Source: Pseudomonas moraviensis (GTDB taxonomy: Bacteria > Pseudomonadota > Gammaproteobacteria > Pseudomonadales > Pseudomonadaceae). From it: a stretch of DNA of 64,000 nucleotides. The stretch is from positions 2,728,001-2,792,000 of the forward strand of contig NZ_LT629788.1 in NCBI RefSeq assembly GCF_900105805.1, given 5' to 3'. The notes beneath the pieces were generated by a model. That model did no database searches and was not told the DNA's origin. It saw nothing but the letters and a program-made list of their open reading frames with translations. The translations under genes were made by a program, and so were the position numbers. Shown piece after piece: positions 55,038 through 62,725 of this stretch (positions are counted from its first letter, which is position 1; each line of letters begins with the position of its first letter).

Positions 55038-55517
55038 ATCCTGCGCACACAGCTGCCGCGACTTTTTCGTTGCGGCAGTTTCCCGCCCCATTGCGACGCA
55101 TTGTCGCACCCCTTCCCACCTCACCTTTCGGTTCGCCTGATTCAGGTCTACGCTTGTTCGAAAGCGGATTGGTGCGTGACAGTTTCAGATCACTCCCGGG
55201 CGATGCGGCCGCTGAACCGGCTGACGGATTCGCCGCAAGGGCTGGTAGATAACGGCTGTTGCGCCGAATGCCTTTCGTCCCCCGATCATGACGTCGAAAA
55301 AGACGCCGTCGATGGCCATCCGAACTCCGCGTTTTTTTCACTCACAGCGACATTTTGACAGGGGCCGTTTTGACCCTACACGGCGCATGGAAAGGCCGCA
55401 GAATCAGCGCTGGAAAGCATTGACCCAGGTCATGGCGCGTTGCAATGACCCCCTGCTCTCTGCATACTTGCGGCCGATTCCAATCCTAATAAAACACCCA
55501 AACCGTGGAACCTTAGA
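55038..55517 (+). promoter_or_regulatory. 480-bp intergenic region with weak ANR-like site before ccoNOQP copy 1
   Basis: After a possible terminator hairpin (55054-55079) no gene is seen. TTGAC-CCAG-GTCAT at 55420-55433 is a partial ANR-type palindrome (last base of the right arm differs). The long leader and weaker site fit copy 1 being expressed more constitutively, as known in P. aeruginosa. Confidence 0.4.
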
Positions 55518-56960
55518 ATGAGCACAGCAATCAGTCCGACTGCTTATAACTATAAGGTAGTCCGCCAGTTCGCCATCATGACGGTGGTCTGGGGGATCCT
55601 TGGCATGGGGCTCGGTGTCTTCATTGCCTCGCAACTGGTCTGGCCGGAATTGAACTTCGGTCTGCCGTGGACGAGCTTTGGACGCCTGCGCCCGTTGCAC
55701 ACAAACCTGGTGATTTTCGCCTTCGGCGGTTGTGCACTGTTTGCCACCTCCTACTATGTCGTGCAGCGAACCTGCCAGACGCGACTGATTTCCGACAGCC
55801 TCGCAGCCTTCACCTTCTGGGGCTGGCAAGCGGTCATCGTCGGCGCCATCATCACCTTGCCGCTGGGTTACACCACCACCAAGGAATACGCTGAACTGGA
55901 ATGGCCGATCGCCATTTTGCTGGCCATTGTCTGGGTCACCTACGGTCTGGTGTTCTTCGGCACCATCACCAAACGCAAGACCAAGCACATCTATGTCGGC
56001 AACTGGTTCTACGGCGCGTTCATCGTCGTCACCGCGATGCTGCACATCGTCAACCACATGTCGTTGCCGGTCAGCCTGTTCAAATCGTATTCGGCCTACT
56101 CCGGCGCCACTGACGCGATGATCCAGTGGTGGTACGGCCACAACGCGGTGGGTTTCTTCCTGACCACCGGTTTCCTCGGGATGATGTACTACTTCGTGCC
56201 GAAACAGGCCGAACGTCCGATCTATTCCTATCGCCTGTCGATCGTGCACTTCTGGGCCCTGATCACCCTGTACATCTGGGCCGGCCCGCACCACCTGCAC
56301 TACACCGCCCTGCCGGACTGGGCACAATCGCTGGGCATGGCGATGTCGATCATTCTCCTGGCGCCGAGCTGGGGCGGCATGATCAACGGCATGATGACCC
56401 TGTCGGGCGCCTGGCATAAATTGCGCACCGACCCGATCCTGCGCTTCCTGGTGGTATCGCTGGCGTTCTACGGCATGTCGACCTTCGAAGGGCCGATGAT
56501 GGCGATCAAGACCGTCAACTCGCTTTCGCACTACACCGACTGGACCATCGGCCACGTACACGCCGGCGCACTCGGCTGGGTGGCGATGATTTCCATCGGC
56601 GCGATCTATCACATGATCCCCAAACTGTTCGGCCGGGCGCAGATGCACAGCATCGGGCTGATCAACGCGCACTTCTGGCTCGCGACCATCGGCACCGTGC
56701 TCTACATCGCCTCGATGTGGGTCAACGGCATCACCCAGGGCCTGATGTGGCGTGCAATCAACGATGACGGCACCCTCACCTACTCGTTCGTCGAAGCGCT
56801 GCAGGCCAGCCACCCGGGCTTCATCGTCCGCGCGCTGGGCGGTGCTTTCTTTGCCAGCGGCATGCTGCTGATGGCTTACAACGTGTACCGCACCGTTCGT
56901 GCGTCGGATCCGGTTGAAGCCGAAGCCGCCGCCAAGATTGCCGTCGTTGGAGCTCACTGA
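55518..56960 (+). CDS. ccoN: cbb3-type cytochrome c oxidase subunit I, copy 1
   Basis: 480 residues with the same catalytic motifs as copy 2 (WAGPHHLHYT, YGHNAVGF). Residues from about 200 to 400 are nearly identical between copies, while the N- and C-termini differ. Its stop overlaps the ccoO start by one base (TGATG). It closely resembles P. aeruginosa CcoN1. Confidence 0.96.
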   Translation: MSTAISPTAYNYKVVRQFAIMTVVWGILGMGLGVFIASQLVWPELNFGLPWTSFGRLRPLHTNLVIFAFGGCALFATSYYVVQRTCQTRLISDSLAAFTFWGWQAVIVGAIITLPLGYTTTKEYAELEWPIAILLAIVWVTYGLVFFGTITKRKTKHIYVGNWFYGAFIVVTAMLHIVNHMSLPVSLFKSYSAYSGATDAMIQWWYGHNAVGFFLTTGFLGMMYYFVPKQAERPIYSYRLSIVHFWALITLYIWAGPHHLHYTALPDWAQSLGMAMSIILLAPSWGGMINGMMTLSGAWHKLRTDPILRFLVVSLAFYGMSTFEGPMMAIKTVNSLSHYTDWTIGHVHAGALGWVAMISIGAIYHMIPKLFGRAQMHSIGLINAHFWLATIGTVLYIASMWVNGITQGLMWRAINDDGTLTYSFVEALQASHPGFIVRALGGAFFASGMLLMAYNVYRTVRASDPVEAEAAAKIAVVGAH

Positions 56961-57568
56961 TGAAGCATGAAGCTGTCGAGAAGAATATTGGCCTGCTGGC
57001 CTTCTTCATGGTCATCGCCGTCAGCGTCGGTGGCCTGACCCAAATTGTTCCGCTGTTCTTCCAGGACGTCACCAACAAGCCGGTCGAGGGCATGAAGCCA
57101 CGCTCGGCGCTGGAGCTGGAAGGCCGCGACGTGTACATCGCCAACGGTTGTGTCGGCTGCCACTCGCAGATGATCCGCCCGTTCCGCGCTGAAACCGAAC
57201 GCTATGGCCACTATTCGGTTGCCGGTGAAAGCGTCTGGGACCACCCGTTCCTGTGGGGTTCCAAACGTACCGGTCCGGACCTGGCCCGTGTGGGCGGTCG
57301 TTACTCCGATGACTGGCAACGTGCGCACTTGTACAACCCGCGCAACGTGGTCCCCGAGTCGAAAATGCCGGCTTACCCGTTCCTCGTGGAAAACAAGCTA
57401 GACGGCAAGGAAACCGCGAAGAAAATGGAAGTGTTGCGCACCCTCGGCGTGCCTTATACCGACGAAGACATCGCCGGTGCTCAGGAGGCCGTGAAGGGCA
57501 AGACCGAAATGGACGCGCTGGTGGCCTACCTGCAAGGCCTGGGCACCATCATCAAAAGCAAACGGTGA
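56960..57568 (+). CDS. ccoO: cbb3 oxidase subunit II (monohaem cytochrome c), copy 1
   Basis: 202 residues, N-terminal membrane anchor and haem motif CVGCH near residue 64, followed by the same HSQMIRPFRAETERYG segment as copy 2. It overlaps the ccoN stop by one base. Membrane-bound electron carrier within the oxidase. Confidence 0.96.
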   Translation: MKHEAVEKNIGLLAFFMVIAVSVGGLTQIVPLFFQDVTNKPVEGMKPRSALELEGRDVYIANGCVGCHSQMIRPFRAETERYGHYSVAGESVWDHPFLWGSKRTGPDLARVGGRYSDDWQRAHLYNPRNVVPESKMPAYPFLVENKLDGKETAKKMEVLRTLGVPYTDEDIAGAQEAVKGKTEMDALVAYLQGLGTIIKSKR

Positions 57569-57573
57569 ATCTG

Positions 57574-57759
57574 ATGGATATCGGGATGATTCGAGGCCTG
57601 GGCACCGTTGTCGTGATGGTGGCCTTCATCGGTCTGGCCTTGTGGGTGTTCAGCCCCAAGCGCAAGTCGGAGTTTGACGACGCGACCATGTTGCCTTTTG
57701 CAGATGATCCCGAAGCCATCAAGCACGTCGAGCAAGCTTCTAGGAGTAACAAAGAATGA
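57574..57759 (+). CDS. ccoQ: cbb3 oxidase subunit CcoQ, copy 1
   Basis: 61 residues from the ATG at 57574 (MDIGMIRG); a GTG at 57565 could add three residues. One membrane helix, GLGTVVVMVAFIGLALWVF. It overlaps ccoP by 4 bases. Confidence 0.9.
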   Translation: MDIGMIRGLGTVVVMVAFIGLALWVFSPKRKSEFDDATMLPFADDPEAIKHVEQASRSNKE

Positions 57760-58739
57760 CTACATTCTGGAGTCTGTACGTCACAGTCCTCAGTCTCGGT
57801 ACGATCTTCGCACTGACCTGGCTGCTGCTGTCGACCCGCAAGGGCCAGCGCAGCGAACAGACGGACGAGACGGTCGGCCACTCCTTCGACGGGATCGAGG
57901 AGTACGACAACCCGCTGCCGAAATGGTGGTTCATGCTGTTCGTCGGCACCATCGTGTTCGCCCTGGGTTACCTGGTGCTGTACCCCGGCCTGGGCAACTG
58001 GAAAGGTCTGCTGCCGGGCTACAACTATCTCGATACCGAGAAGCAGACCGCGTTCGCCAATGGCCAGACCGGCTGGACCGGCGTCCACGAATGGGAAAAG
58101 GAAATGGCCCGTTCCGACGCTCGCTTCGGTCCGATCTTCGCCAAGTTCGCGGCGATGCCGATCGAAGAAGTTGCCAAGGATCCGCAAGCACTGAAGATGG
58201 GTGGCCGTCTGTTCGCCTCCAACTGCTCGGTGTGCCACGGTTCCGACGCCAAGGGCGCCTACGGTTTCCCCAACCTGACCGACGCCGACTGGCGCTGGGG
58301 CGGCGAGCCGGAAACCATCAAGACCACCATCATGGGCGGCCGCCACGCGGTGATGCCGGCCTGGGCGGAAGTGATCGGCGAGCAAGGCGTGGCCGACGTA
58401 GCGGCCTTCGTGGTGACCAACCTCGACGGGCGCAAACTGCCGGAAGGCACCAAGGCCGACCCGGCCAATGGCGGCAAACTCTTCGCCGCCAACTGCGTGG
58501 CCTGCCACGGCCCTGCCGGCAAAGGCACCCCGGCCATGGGCGCGCCAGACCTGACTCACCCGGGCGCATTCATCTACGGCTCGAGCTTCGCGCAACTGCA
58601 ACAGACCATCCGTTACGGCCGTCAGGGCCAGATGCCGGCGCAGGAACAACTGCAGGGCAATGACAAGGTTCACCTGCTGGCGGCGTATGTATACAGCTTG
58701 TCCCACGGTGAAAAAGCACCGGAAGCAAAGGCTGAATAA
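57756..58739 (+). CDS. ccoP: cbb3 oxidase subunit III (dihaem cytochrome c), copy 1
   Basis: 327 residues with two N-terminal membrane helices and two haem motifs, CSVCH near residue 155 and CVACH near 245. Compared with copy 2 it carries an insertion (YNYLDTEKQTAFANGQ) after the second helix. The terminator directly downstream ends the operon. Confidence 0.96.
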   Translation: MTTFWSLYVTVLSLGTIFALTWLLLSTRKGQRSEQTDETVGHSFDGIEEYDNPLPKWWFMLFVGTIVFALGYLVLYPGLGNWKGLLPGYNYLDTEKQTAFANGQTGWTGVHEWEKEMARSDARFGPIFAKFAAMPIEEVAKDPQALKMGGRLFASNCSVCHGSDAKGAYGFPNLTDADWRWGGEPETIKTTIMGGRHAVMPAWAEVIGEQGVADVAAFVVTNLDGRKLPEGTKADPANGGKLFAANCVACHGPAGKGTPAMGAPDLTHPGAFIYGSSFAQLQQTIRYGRQGQMPAQEQLQGNDKVHLLAAYVYSLSHGEKAPEAKAE

Positions 58740-58758
58740 GTCCAGCGCTTGAAGCATA

Positions 58759-58795
58759 AAAGGCCCCGCCAATCAGATTGGCGGGGCCTTTTTTC
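58759..58795 (+). terminator. Rho-independent terminator after ccoP copy 1
   Basis: AAGGCCCCGCCAATC-AGATTGGCGGGGCCTT followed by TTTTC: a stem of more than 12 bp with a T tract. Confidence 0.92.
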
Positions 58796-58828
58796 ATGGT
58801 GGCATTCATGATTCGAAACGTTTGCTCG

Positions 58829-59134
58829 ATGAACATTTCCAGCCGCGAGTTTAATCAGGACACCAGTGCAGCCAAAAAAGCCACACATCAAGGTCCAGTA
58901 ATCATTACTGAGCGAGGCAGGCCTGCCCACGTATTGCTCAGCATTGAGGAGTACCAGAAACTGACCGGCTGCCAGACGAGCATCGTTGAGCTACTGGCGA
59001 TGCCGAATGCGGCTGAAATCGAATTCGCCCTATCACCGGCGGGGCTTTTTCATGGGCGTTGGGCAAAAACCGAATGCACTGGCGTGGTGTCGATCAGAGT
59101 CCGCTCACGCCATTGGTTGTTCTCTACCAGATAG
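58829..59134 (+). pseudogene. Phd/YefM-type antitoxin remnant
   Basis: The first about 65 residues from MNISSREFNQD match Phd/YefM antitoxins of PIN-toxin pairs (GPVIITERGRPAHVLLSIEEYQKL, LLAMPNA). After AEIEF the usual C-terminus is replaced by unrelated sequence that runs into the 3' end of the opposite phosphoesterase gene. No toxin gene follows. The break coincides with a second CACCGGCGGGGCTTTTTCATG resembling the ccoP terminator tail at 58781, suggesting a deletion or insertion joint. DNA binding may be retained; toxin binding is probably lost. Confidence 0.6.
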
Positions 59135-60054
59135 ATCTGCAACTGCTTGCGATCCTCGGTAAAGCTCGCAGTCAGATAGGTCTGCTGGGACGTACTGCCG
59201 CTCAGGTACATCGGCACACTGCCCTGCCAGTAGGCGTCACCGCCATCTGTGTGCAAATGGCCGGCAAAGATCGCCGTCACCTGGTATTTGTTGACCATGT
59301 CACGGAAACGCTTCAGTTGCTCGGGGCTGCCCTTGTGCCTCAGCGGCTTATGCATATTGATGATGATTGCATAGCCCTGAGCTCGCGCTACCCTGAGATC
59401 TGTCTCAAGCCAGTCCAGTGCGTCGTTGATTTCGAATGTCGTCGGGTTCAGCGCATGGGCAATCCGTGTGGTGTAGGTCGGCTCGTTATTGAGCTGGACC
59501 AAATGCACTTCGCCAACATTTTTCGAATAGGCGAGACTGCCGGAATACGTTTTGCTCAGAAAGCCGCTAGTAATCTCCAGGTCGAAGTTATCGACTTTAC
59601 CTTCATGATGTTCTTTGAACTCGACGATGCTGCCTGCTGCACAGCTGTTACTGAAACAGTCATCGACATTATTTTCATAGTCGTGATTGCCCAGCCCGTA
59701 CAAGTAGTCACCACCGAAATACTTGTTCAATGCCGCCTTCATATAAGATCGCTGCCAGCCATGACCAAAAGCGGTGATATCGCCATTGATCATCAGAGGT
59801 ACCTGCGCTTGAGAGCCGTGCTGGTTTCTGAATTCGGCAATGCTCGCAAGTTGGCTTTCAACCAGCCATTTCGAGCGCTCCTTGAATTCCGAATCCGATT
59901 CCGGTTCGCGGCTATCGGTCTTGTCTGTCCACGGATATTGGGTATCCGAAGCAAAGACCATGTGTTTGGGCAGGCCAGTAGCCGCGTGAGCGGTAATAGC
60001 CGAAGCCAGCAAGCAAGCACTTATAAAAATGCGCACAAGATTATTAAAAACCAT
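59050..60054 (-). CDS. Secreted calcineurin-like metallophosphoesterase
   Basis: 334 residues with a signal peptide (about 1-26, ending AHAATG) and a metallophosphoesterase domain showing FASDTQYPW near 36, NGD near 92, GNHDYE near 121, H in NMHKPL near 234 and GHLHTDGG near 264. These are the metal-ligand blocks of the family, so it is probably active in the periplasm or outside. GC content is well below that of the cco genes. It sits on the opposite strand between ccoP and ccoG, which are normally adjacent, and overlaps the antitoxin remnant by 85 bp. Substrate unknown. Confidence 0.85.
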   Translation of the reverse strand: MVFNNLVRIFISACLLASAITAHAATGLPKHMVFASDTQYPWTDKTDSREPESDSEFKERSKWLVESQLASIAEFRNQHGSQAQVPLMINGDITAFGHGWQRSYMKAALNKYFGGDYLYGLGNHDYENNVDDCFSNSCAAGSIVEFKEHHEGKVDNFDLEITSGFLSKTYSGSLAYSKNVGEVHLVQLNNEPTYTTRIAHALNPTTFEINDALDWLETDLRVARAQGYAIIINMHKPLRHKGSPEQLKRFRDMVNKYQVTAIFAGHLHTDGGDAYWQGSVPMYLSGSTSQQTYLTASFTEDRKQLQIYLVENNQWRERTLIDTTPVHSVFAQRP

Positions 60055-60543
60055 ACGTTAAATTCCATTTAGATTGATTATTAAAACGCGAAACATGATT
60101 CGCGAGGAGCCAACTTATTCGAACACGACGAAAACTTCAAAGCTCTCGCAAACAACAATCAAGTGAATATATTTCAGACCAAACAACTTACAACATACAT
60201 ATCAACTGAAACCTGTCGCTTAGTGCCGGGCCAGGCACCGTCAAAGAATCCCACCGATTACTTGTAATCAAACTTGCGGAATCAACGGCGGTGGTGTGAA
60301 CAAGCGATTGAAAAAAGATGAACTAGCCGCTTCGGCAAAACCGTCCATACTCAACAAGTCAATTGATCTGCGTCAGGCTTTTCTGCAATCGCTACACCAT
60401 TCGGATTTTTTACCCAACGCGACCAAAGGCCGCACCCTTGAGCCAGAGCGGCAGGCGTATCATCGCGCTACTGCAACAGCCCTTTTTGACCTTGGTTGGC
60501 ACGTATCGACCGGGGCATTTTTCCACTGCCGTGGGATGCAATG
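60055..60543 (+). promoter_or_regulatory. AT-rich gap before ccoG with an ANR-like site
   Basis: 60055-60290 is AT-rich and holds the promoter side of the phosphoesterase gene. TTGAT-CTGC-GTCAG at 60363-60376 differs from the ANR pattern in one base and lies 167 bp before ccoG. I see no convincing gene; an 82-codon GTG frame from 60296 was not accepted. Confidence 0.4.
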
Positions 60544-61959
60544 ATGAGCAATCAGATTCCGGTACACGACGTCACGCCGCCGAACAAGAACGCGAACAAC
60601 AGCGTCGATCTTTATGCCTCAAGAGAAAAAATCTACACCCGTGCCTTCACCGGCCTGTTCCGCAATTTGCGGATGCTCGGCGGTGCAGCGCTGTTTCTGC
60701 TGTACTTCGGTACGGTGTGGCTGAACTGGGGCGGGCACCAGGCGGTGTGGTGGAACCTGCCGGAGCGCAAGTTCTTCATCTTCGGCGCCACCTTCTGGCC
60801 ACAGGATTTCATTCTGCTCTCGGGCCTGTTGATCATTGCCGCGTTCGGCCTGTTCTTCATCACGGTCTACGCCGGACGCGTCTGGTGCGGTTACACCTGC
60901 CCGCAGAGCGTGTGGACGTGGATTTTCATGTGGTGCGAAAAGGTCACCGAAGGCGACCGCAACCAGCGCATCAAACTCGACAAGGCGCCGATGAGCGCCA
61001 ACAAATTCCTGCGCAAACTGGCCAAGCACTCGCTGTGGCTGCTGATCGGTTTTGTCACCGGCATGACCTTTGTGGGCTACTTTTCGCCGATCCGCGAACT
61101 GGTCATCGAATTCTTCACCGGCCAGGCCGATGGCTGGTCGTATTTCTGGGTCGGTTTTTTCACCCTCGCCACGTACGGCAATGCCGGTTGGTTGCGTGAG
61201 CAGGTGTGCATCTACATGTGCCCGTATGCGCGTTTCCAGAGCGTGATGTTCGACAAGGACACGCTGATCGTGTCGTACGACCCGCGCCGTGGCGAGAGCC
61301 GTGGGCCGCGCAAGAAAGGCATCGACTACAAGGCCCTGGGGCTGGGCGATTGCATCGACTGCACGATGTGCGTGCAGGTCTGCCCCACCGGCATCGACAT
61401 CCGCGATGGCCTGCAGATCGAGTGCATCGGCTGCGCCGCGTGCATCGACGCCTGCGACAGCATCATGGACAAGATGGATTACCCGCGCGGGCTGATCAGC
61501 TACACCACCGAACACAACCTCTCCGGGCAGAAAACCCATAAACTGCGCCCGCGCCTGATCGGCTACGCCGTGGTGCTGCTGGCGATGATCAGCCTGTTGG
61601 TCGCCGCGTTCTTCATGCGCTCGCTGGTCGGTTTCGACGTCAGCAAGGACCGCGTGCTGTACCGCGAAAACGCCGAAGGCCGGATCGAGAACGTCTACAG
61701 CCTGAAGATCATGAACAAGGATCAGCGCGACCACACTTACCTTCTGCAAGCCGAGGGTCTGCCGGACCTGCGCCTGCAAGGCAAGCGCGAGATCAAGGTG
61801 GCTGCCGGGGATATCGTCAGCATGCCGGTCGAATTGTCGAGCGCACCGGAACAACTGCCATCGAGCACCAACGAGGTGAAATTCATCCTCAAGGACGCCG
61901 ATGACGACAGCGTCCACGTTGAAGCCAAGAGCCGATTCATCGGCCCACAAATCCGTTGA
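60544..61959 (+). CDS. ccoG: CcoG, cbb3 oxidase accessory 4Fe-4S membrane protein
   Basis: 471 residues from the second ATG of ATGATGAGC (MSNQIPVHD), as in other pseudomonads. Membrane helices lie in the first 220 residues, with the CGYTCPQSVW and CIYMCPYARF cysteine motifs. Two ferredoxin-type 4Fe-4S clusters follow (CIDCTMCVQVCP and CIGCAACIDACD), then a C-terminal helix and an immunoglobulin-like periplasmic domain. CcoG (RdxA/FixG) reduces copper(II) for cbb3 assembly. It is followed 13 bp later by ccoH. Confidence 0.95.
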   Translation: MSNQIPVHDVTPPNKNANNSVDLYASREKIYTRAFTGLFRNLRMLGGAALFLLYFGTVWLNWGGHQAVWWNLPERKFFIFGATFWPQDFILLSGLLIIAAFGLFFITVYAGRVWCGYTCPQSVWTWIFMWCEKVTEGDRNQRIKLDKAPMSANKFLRKLAKHSLWLLIGFVTGMTFVGYFSPIRELVIEFFTGQADGWSYFWVGFFTLATYGNAGWLREQVCIYMCPYARFQSVMFDKDTLIVSYDPRRGESRGPRKKGIDYKALGLGDCIDCTMCVQVCPTGIDIRDGLQIECIGCAACIDACDSIMDKMDYPRGLISYTTEHNLSGQKTHKLRPRLIGYAVVLLAMISLLVAAFFMRSLVGFDVSKDRVLYRENAEGRIENVYSLKIMNKDQRDHTYLLQAEGLPDLRLQGKREIKVAAGDIVSMPVELSSAPEQLPSSTNEVKFILKDADDDSVHVEAKSRFIGPQIR

Positions 61960-61972
61960 GAGAATTTTGAAC

Positions 61973-62512
61973 ATGCCCGCTGCAAACGCCGCAAGTCCCT
62001 GGTACAAGCACCTCTGGCCGTGGATCATCATCGCGATTCTCGCCTGCTCGGTGGCCTTGACCCTGTCCATGGTGACCATCGCGGTGAACAACCCGGATAA
62101 TCTGGTCAACGACAACTATTACGAAGCGGGCAAAGGCATCAACCGTTCGCTGGACCGTGAACTGCTGGCGCAAACCCTGAAACTGCGCGCGGCGGTGCAT
62201 CTGGATGAGGTGACCGGCGAAGTTGACCTGCGTTTGAGCGGTGACAGCCAGCCGCAAACCCTGGAACTGAACCTGATCTCGCCGACCCAGCCGGAGAAGG
62301 ATCGCAAGATCGTGCTGACCCGCAGTGACAGCGATACCGGGCGCTACATTGGCCAGTTGAGCGACAAGGTCGAAGGGCGGCGGTTTGTCGAGTTGCTTGG
62401 CAGTCAGGATGAACACGTGTGGCGCATGTTTGAAGAAGAACTGGTCAGCCATGACAAGGAACTGCTGCTGGGTGATGAGCCGTTGCAGGGCGCGGAAGAC
62501 CTGAAGAAGTGA
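61973..62512 (+). CDS. ccoH: CcoH/FixH, cbb3 oxidase assembly protein
   Basis: 179 residues with one N-terminal membrane helix (about 14-36, WIIIAILACSVALTLSMV) and a periplasmic FixH domain with the family hallmark DNYYEAGKGIN. Required for cbb3 assembly and maturation in other proteobacteria. It is 13 bp after ccoG and would normally be close to ccoI; here a 210-bp repeat intervenes. Confidence 0.92.
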   Translation: MPAANAASPWYKHLWPWIIIAILACSVALTLSMVTIAVNNPDNLVNDNYYEAGKGINRSLDRELLAQTLKLRAAVHLDEVTGEVDLRLSGDSQPQTLELNLISPTQPEKDRKIVLTRSDSDTGRYIGQLSDKVEGRRFVELLGSQDEHVWRMFEEELVSHDKELLLGDEPLQGAEDLKK

Positions 62513-62524
62513 ATCAAGGTCTAG

Positions 62525-62679
62525 AGCCCCTCACCCTAGCCCTCTCCCTGAGGGAGAGGGGACTGATCTCGGCTGATTGGAAGCGTGGCGTATGACAGTG
62601 ACAATGTCGGCGACTGAAGCCGCTTTTCCGGCTCACACCGATCGGCTCCCTCTCCCTCCGGGAGAGGGCTGGGGTGAGG
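62525..62679. repeat. Dispersed palindromic repeat between ccoH and ccoI
   Basis: CCCCTCACCCTAGCCCTCTC at 62527 and its inverse GAGAGGGCTGGGGTGAGG ending 62679 bound a core of about 80 bp different from the other copies. Same family as 8646, 48100 and 50456. Confidence 0.8.
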
Positions 62680-62725
62680 ACAAGCGGATACACCCAATGC
62701 AAGGGCTCACACCCTCAACGATGCC

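Noticed and set aside
60296..60544. 82-codon GTG-initiated frame before ccoG
   Set aside because: No family and no ribosome site, and it runs into the ccoG translation start. More likely leader sequence.
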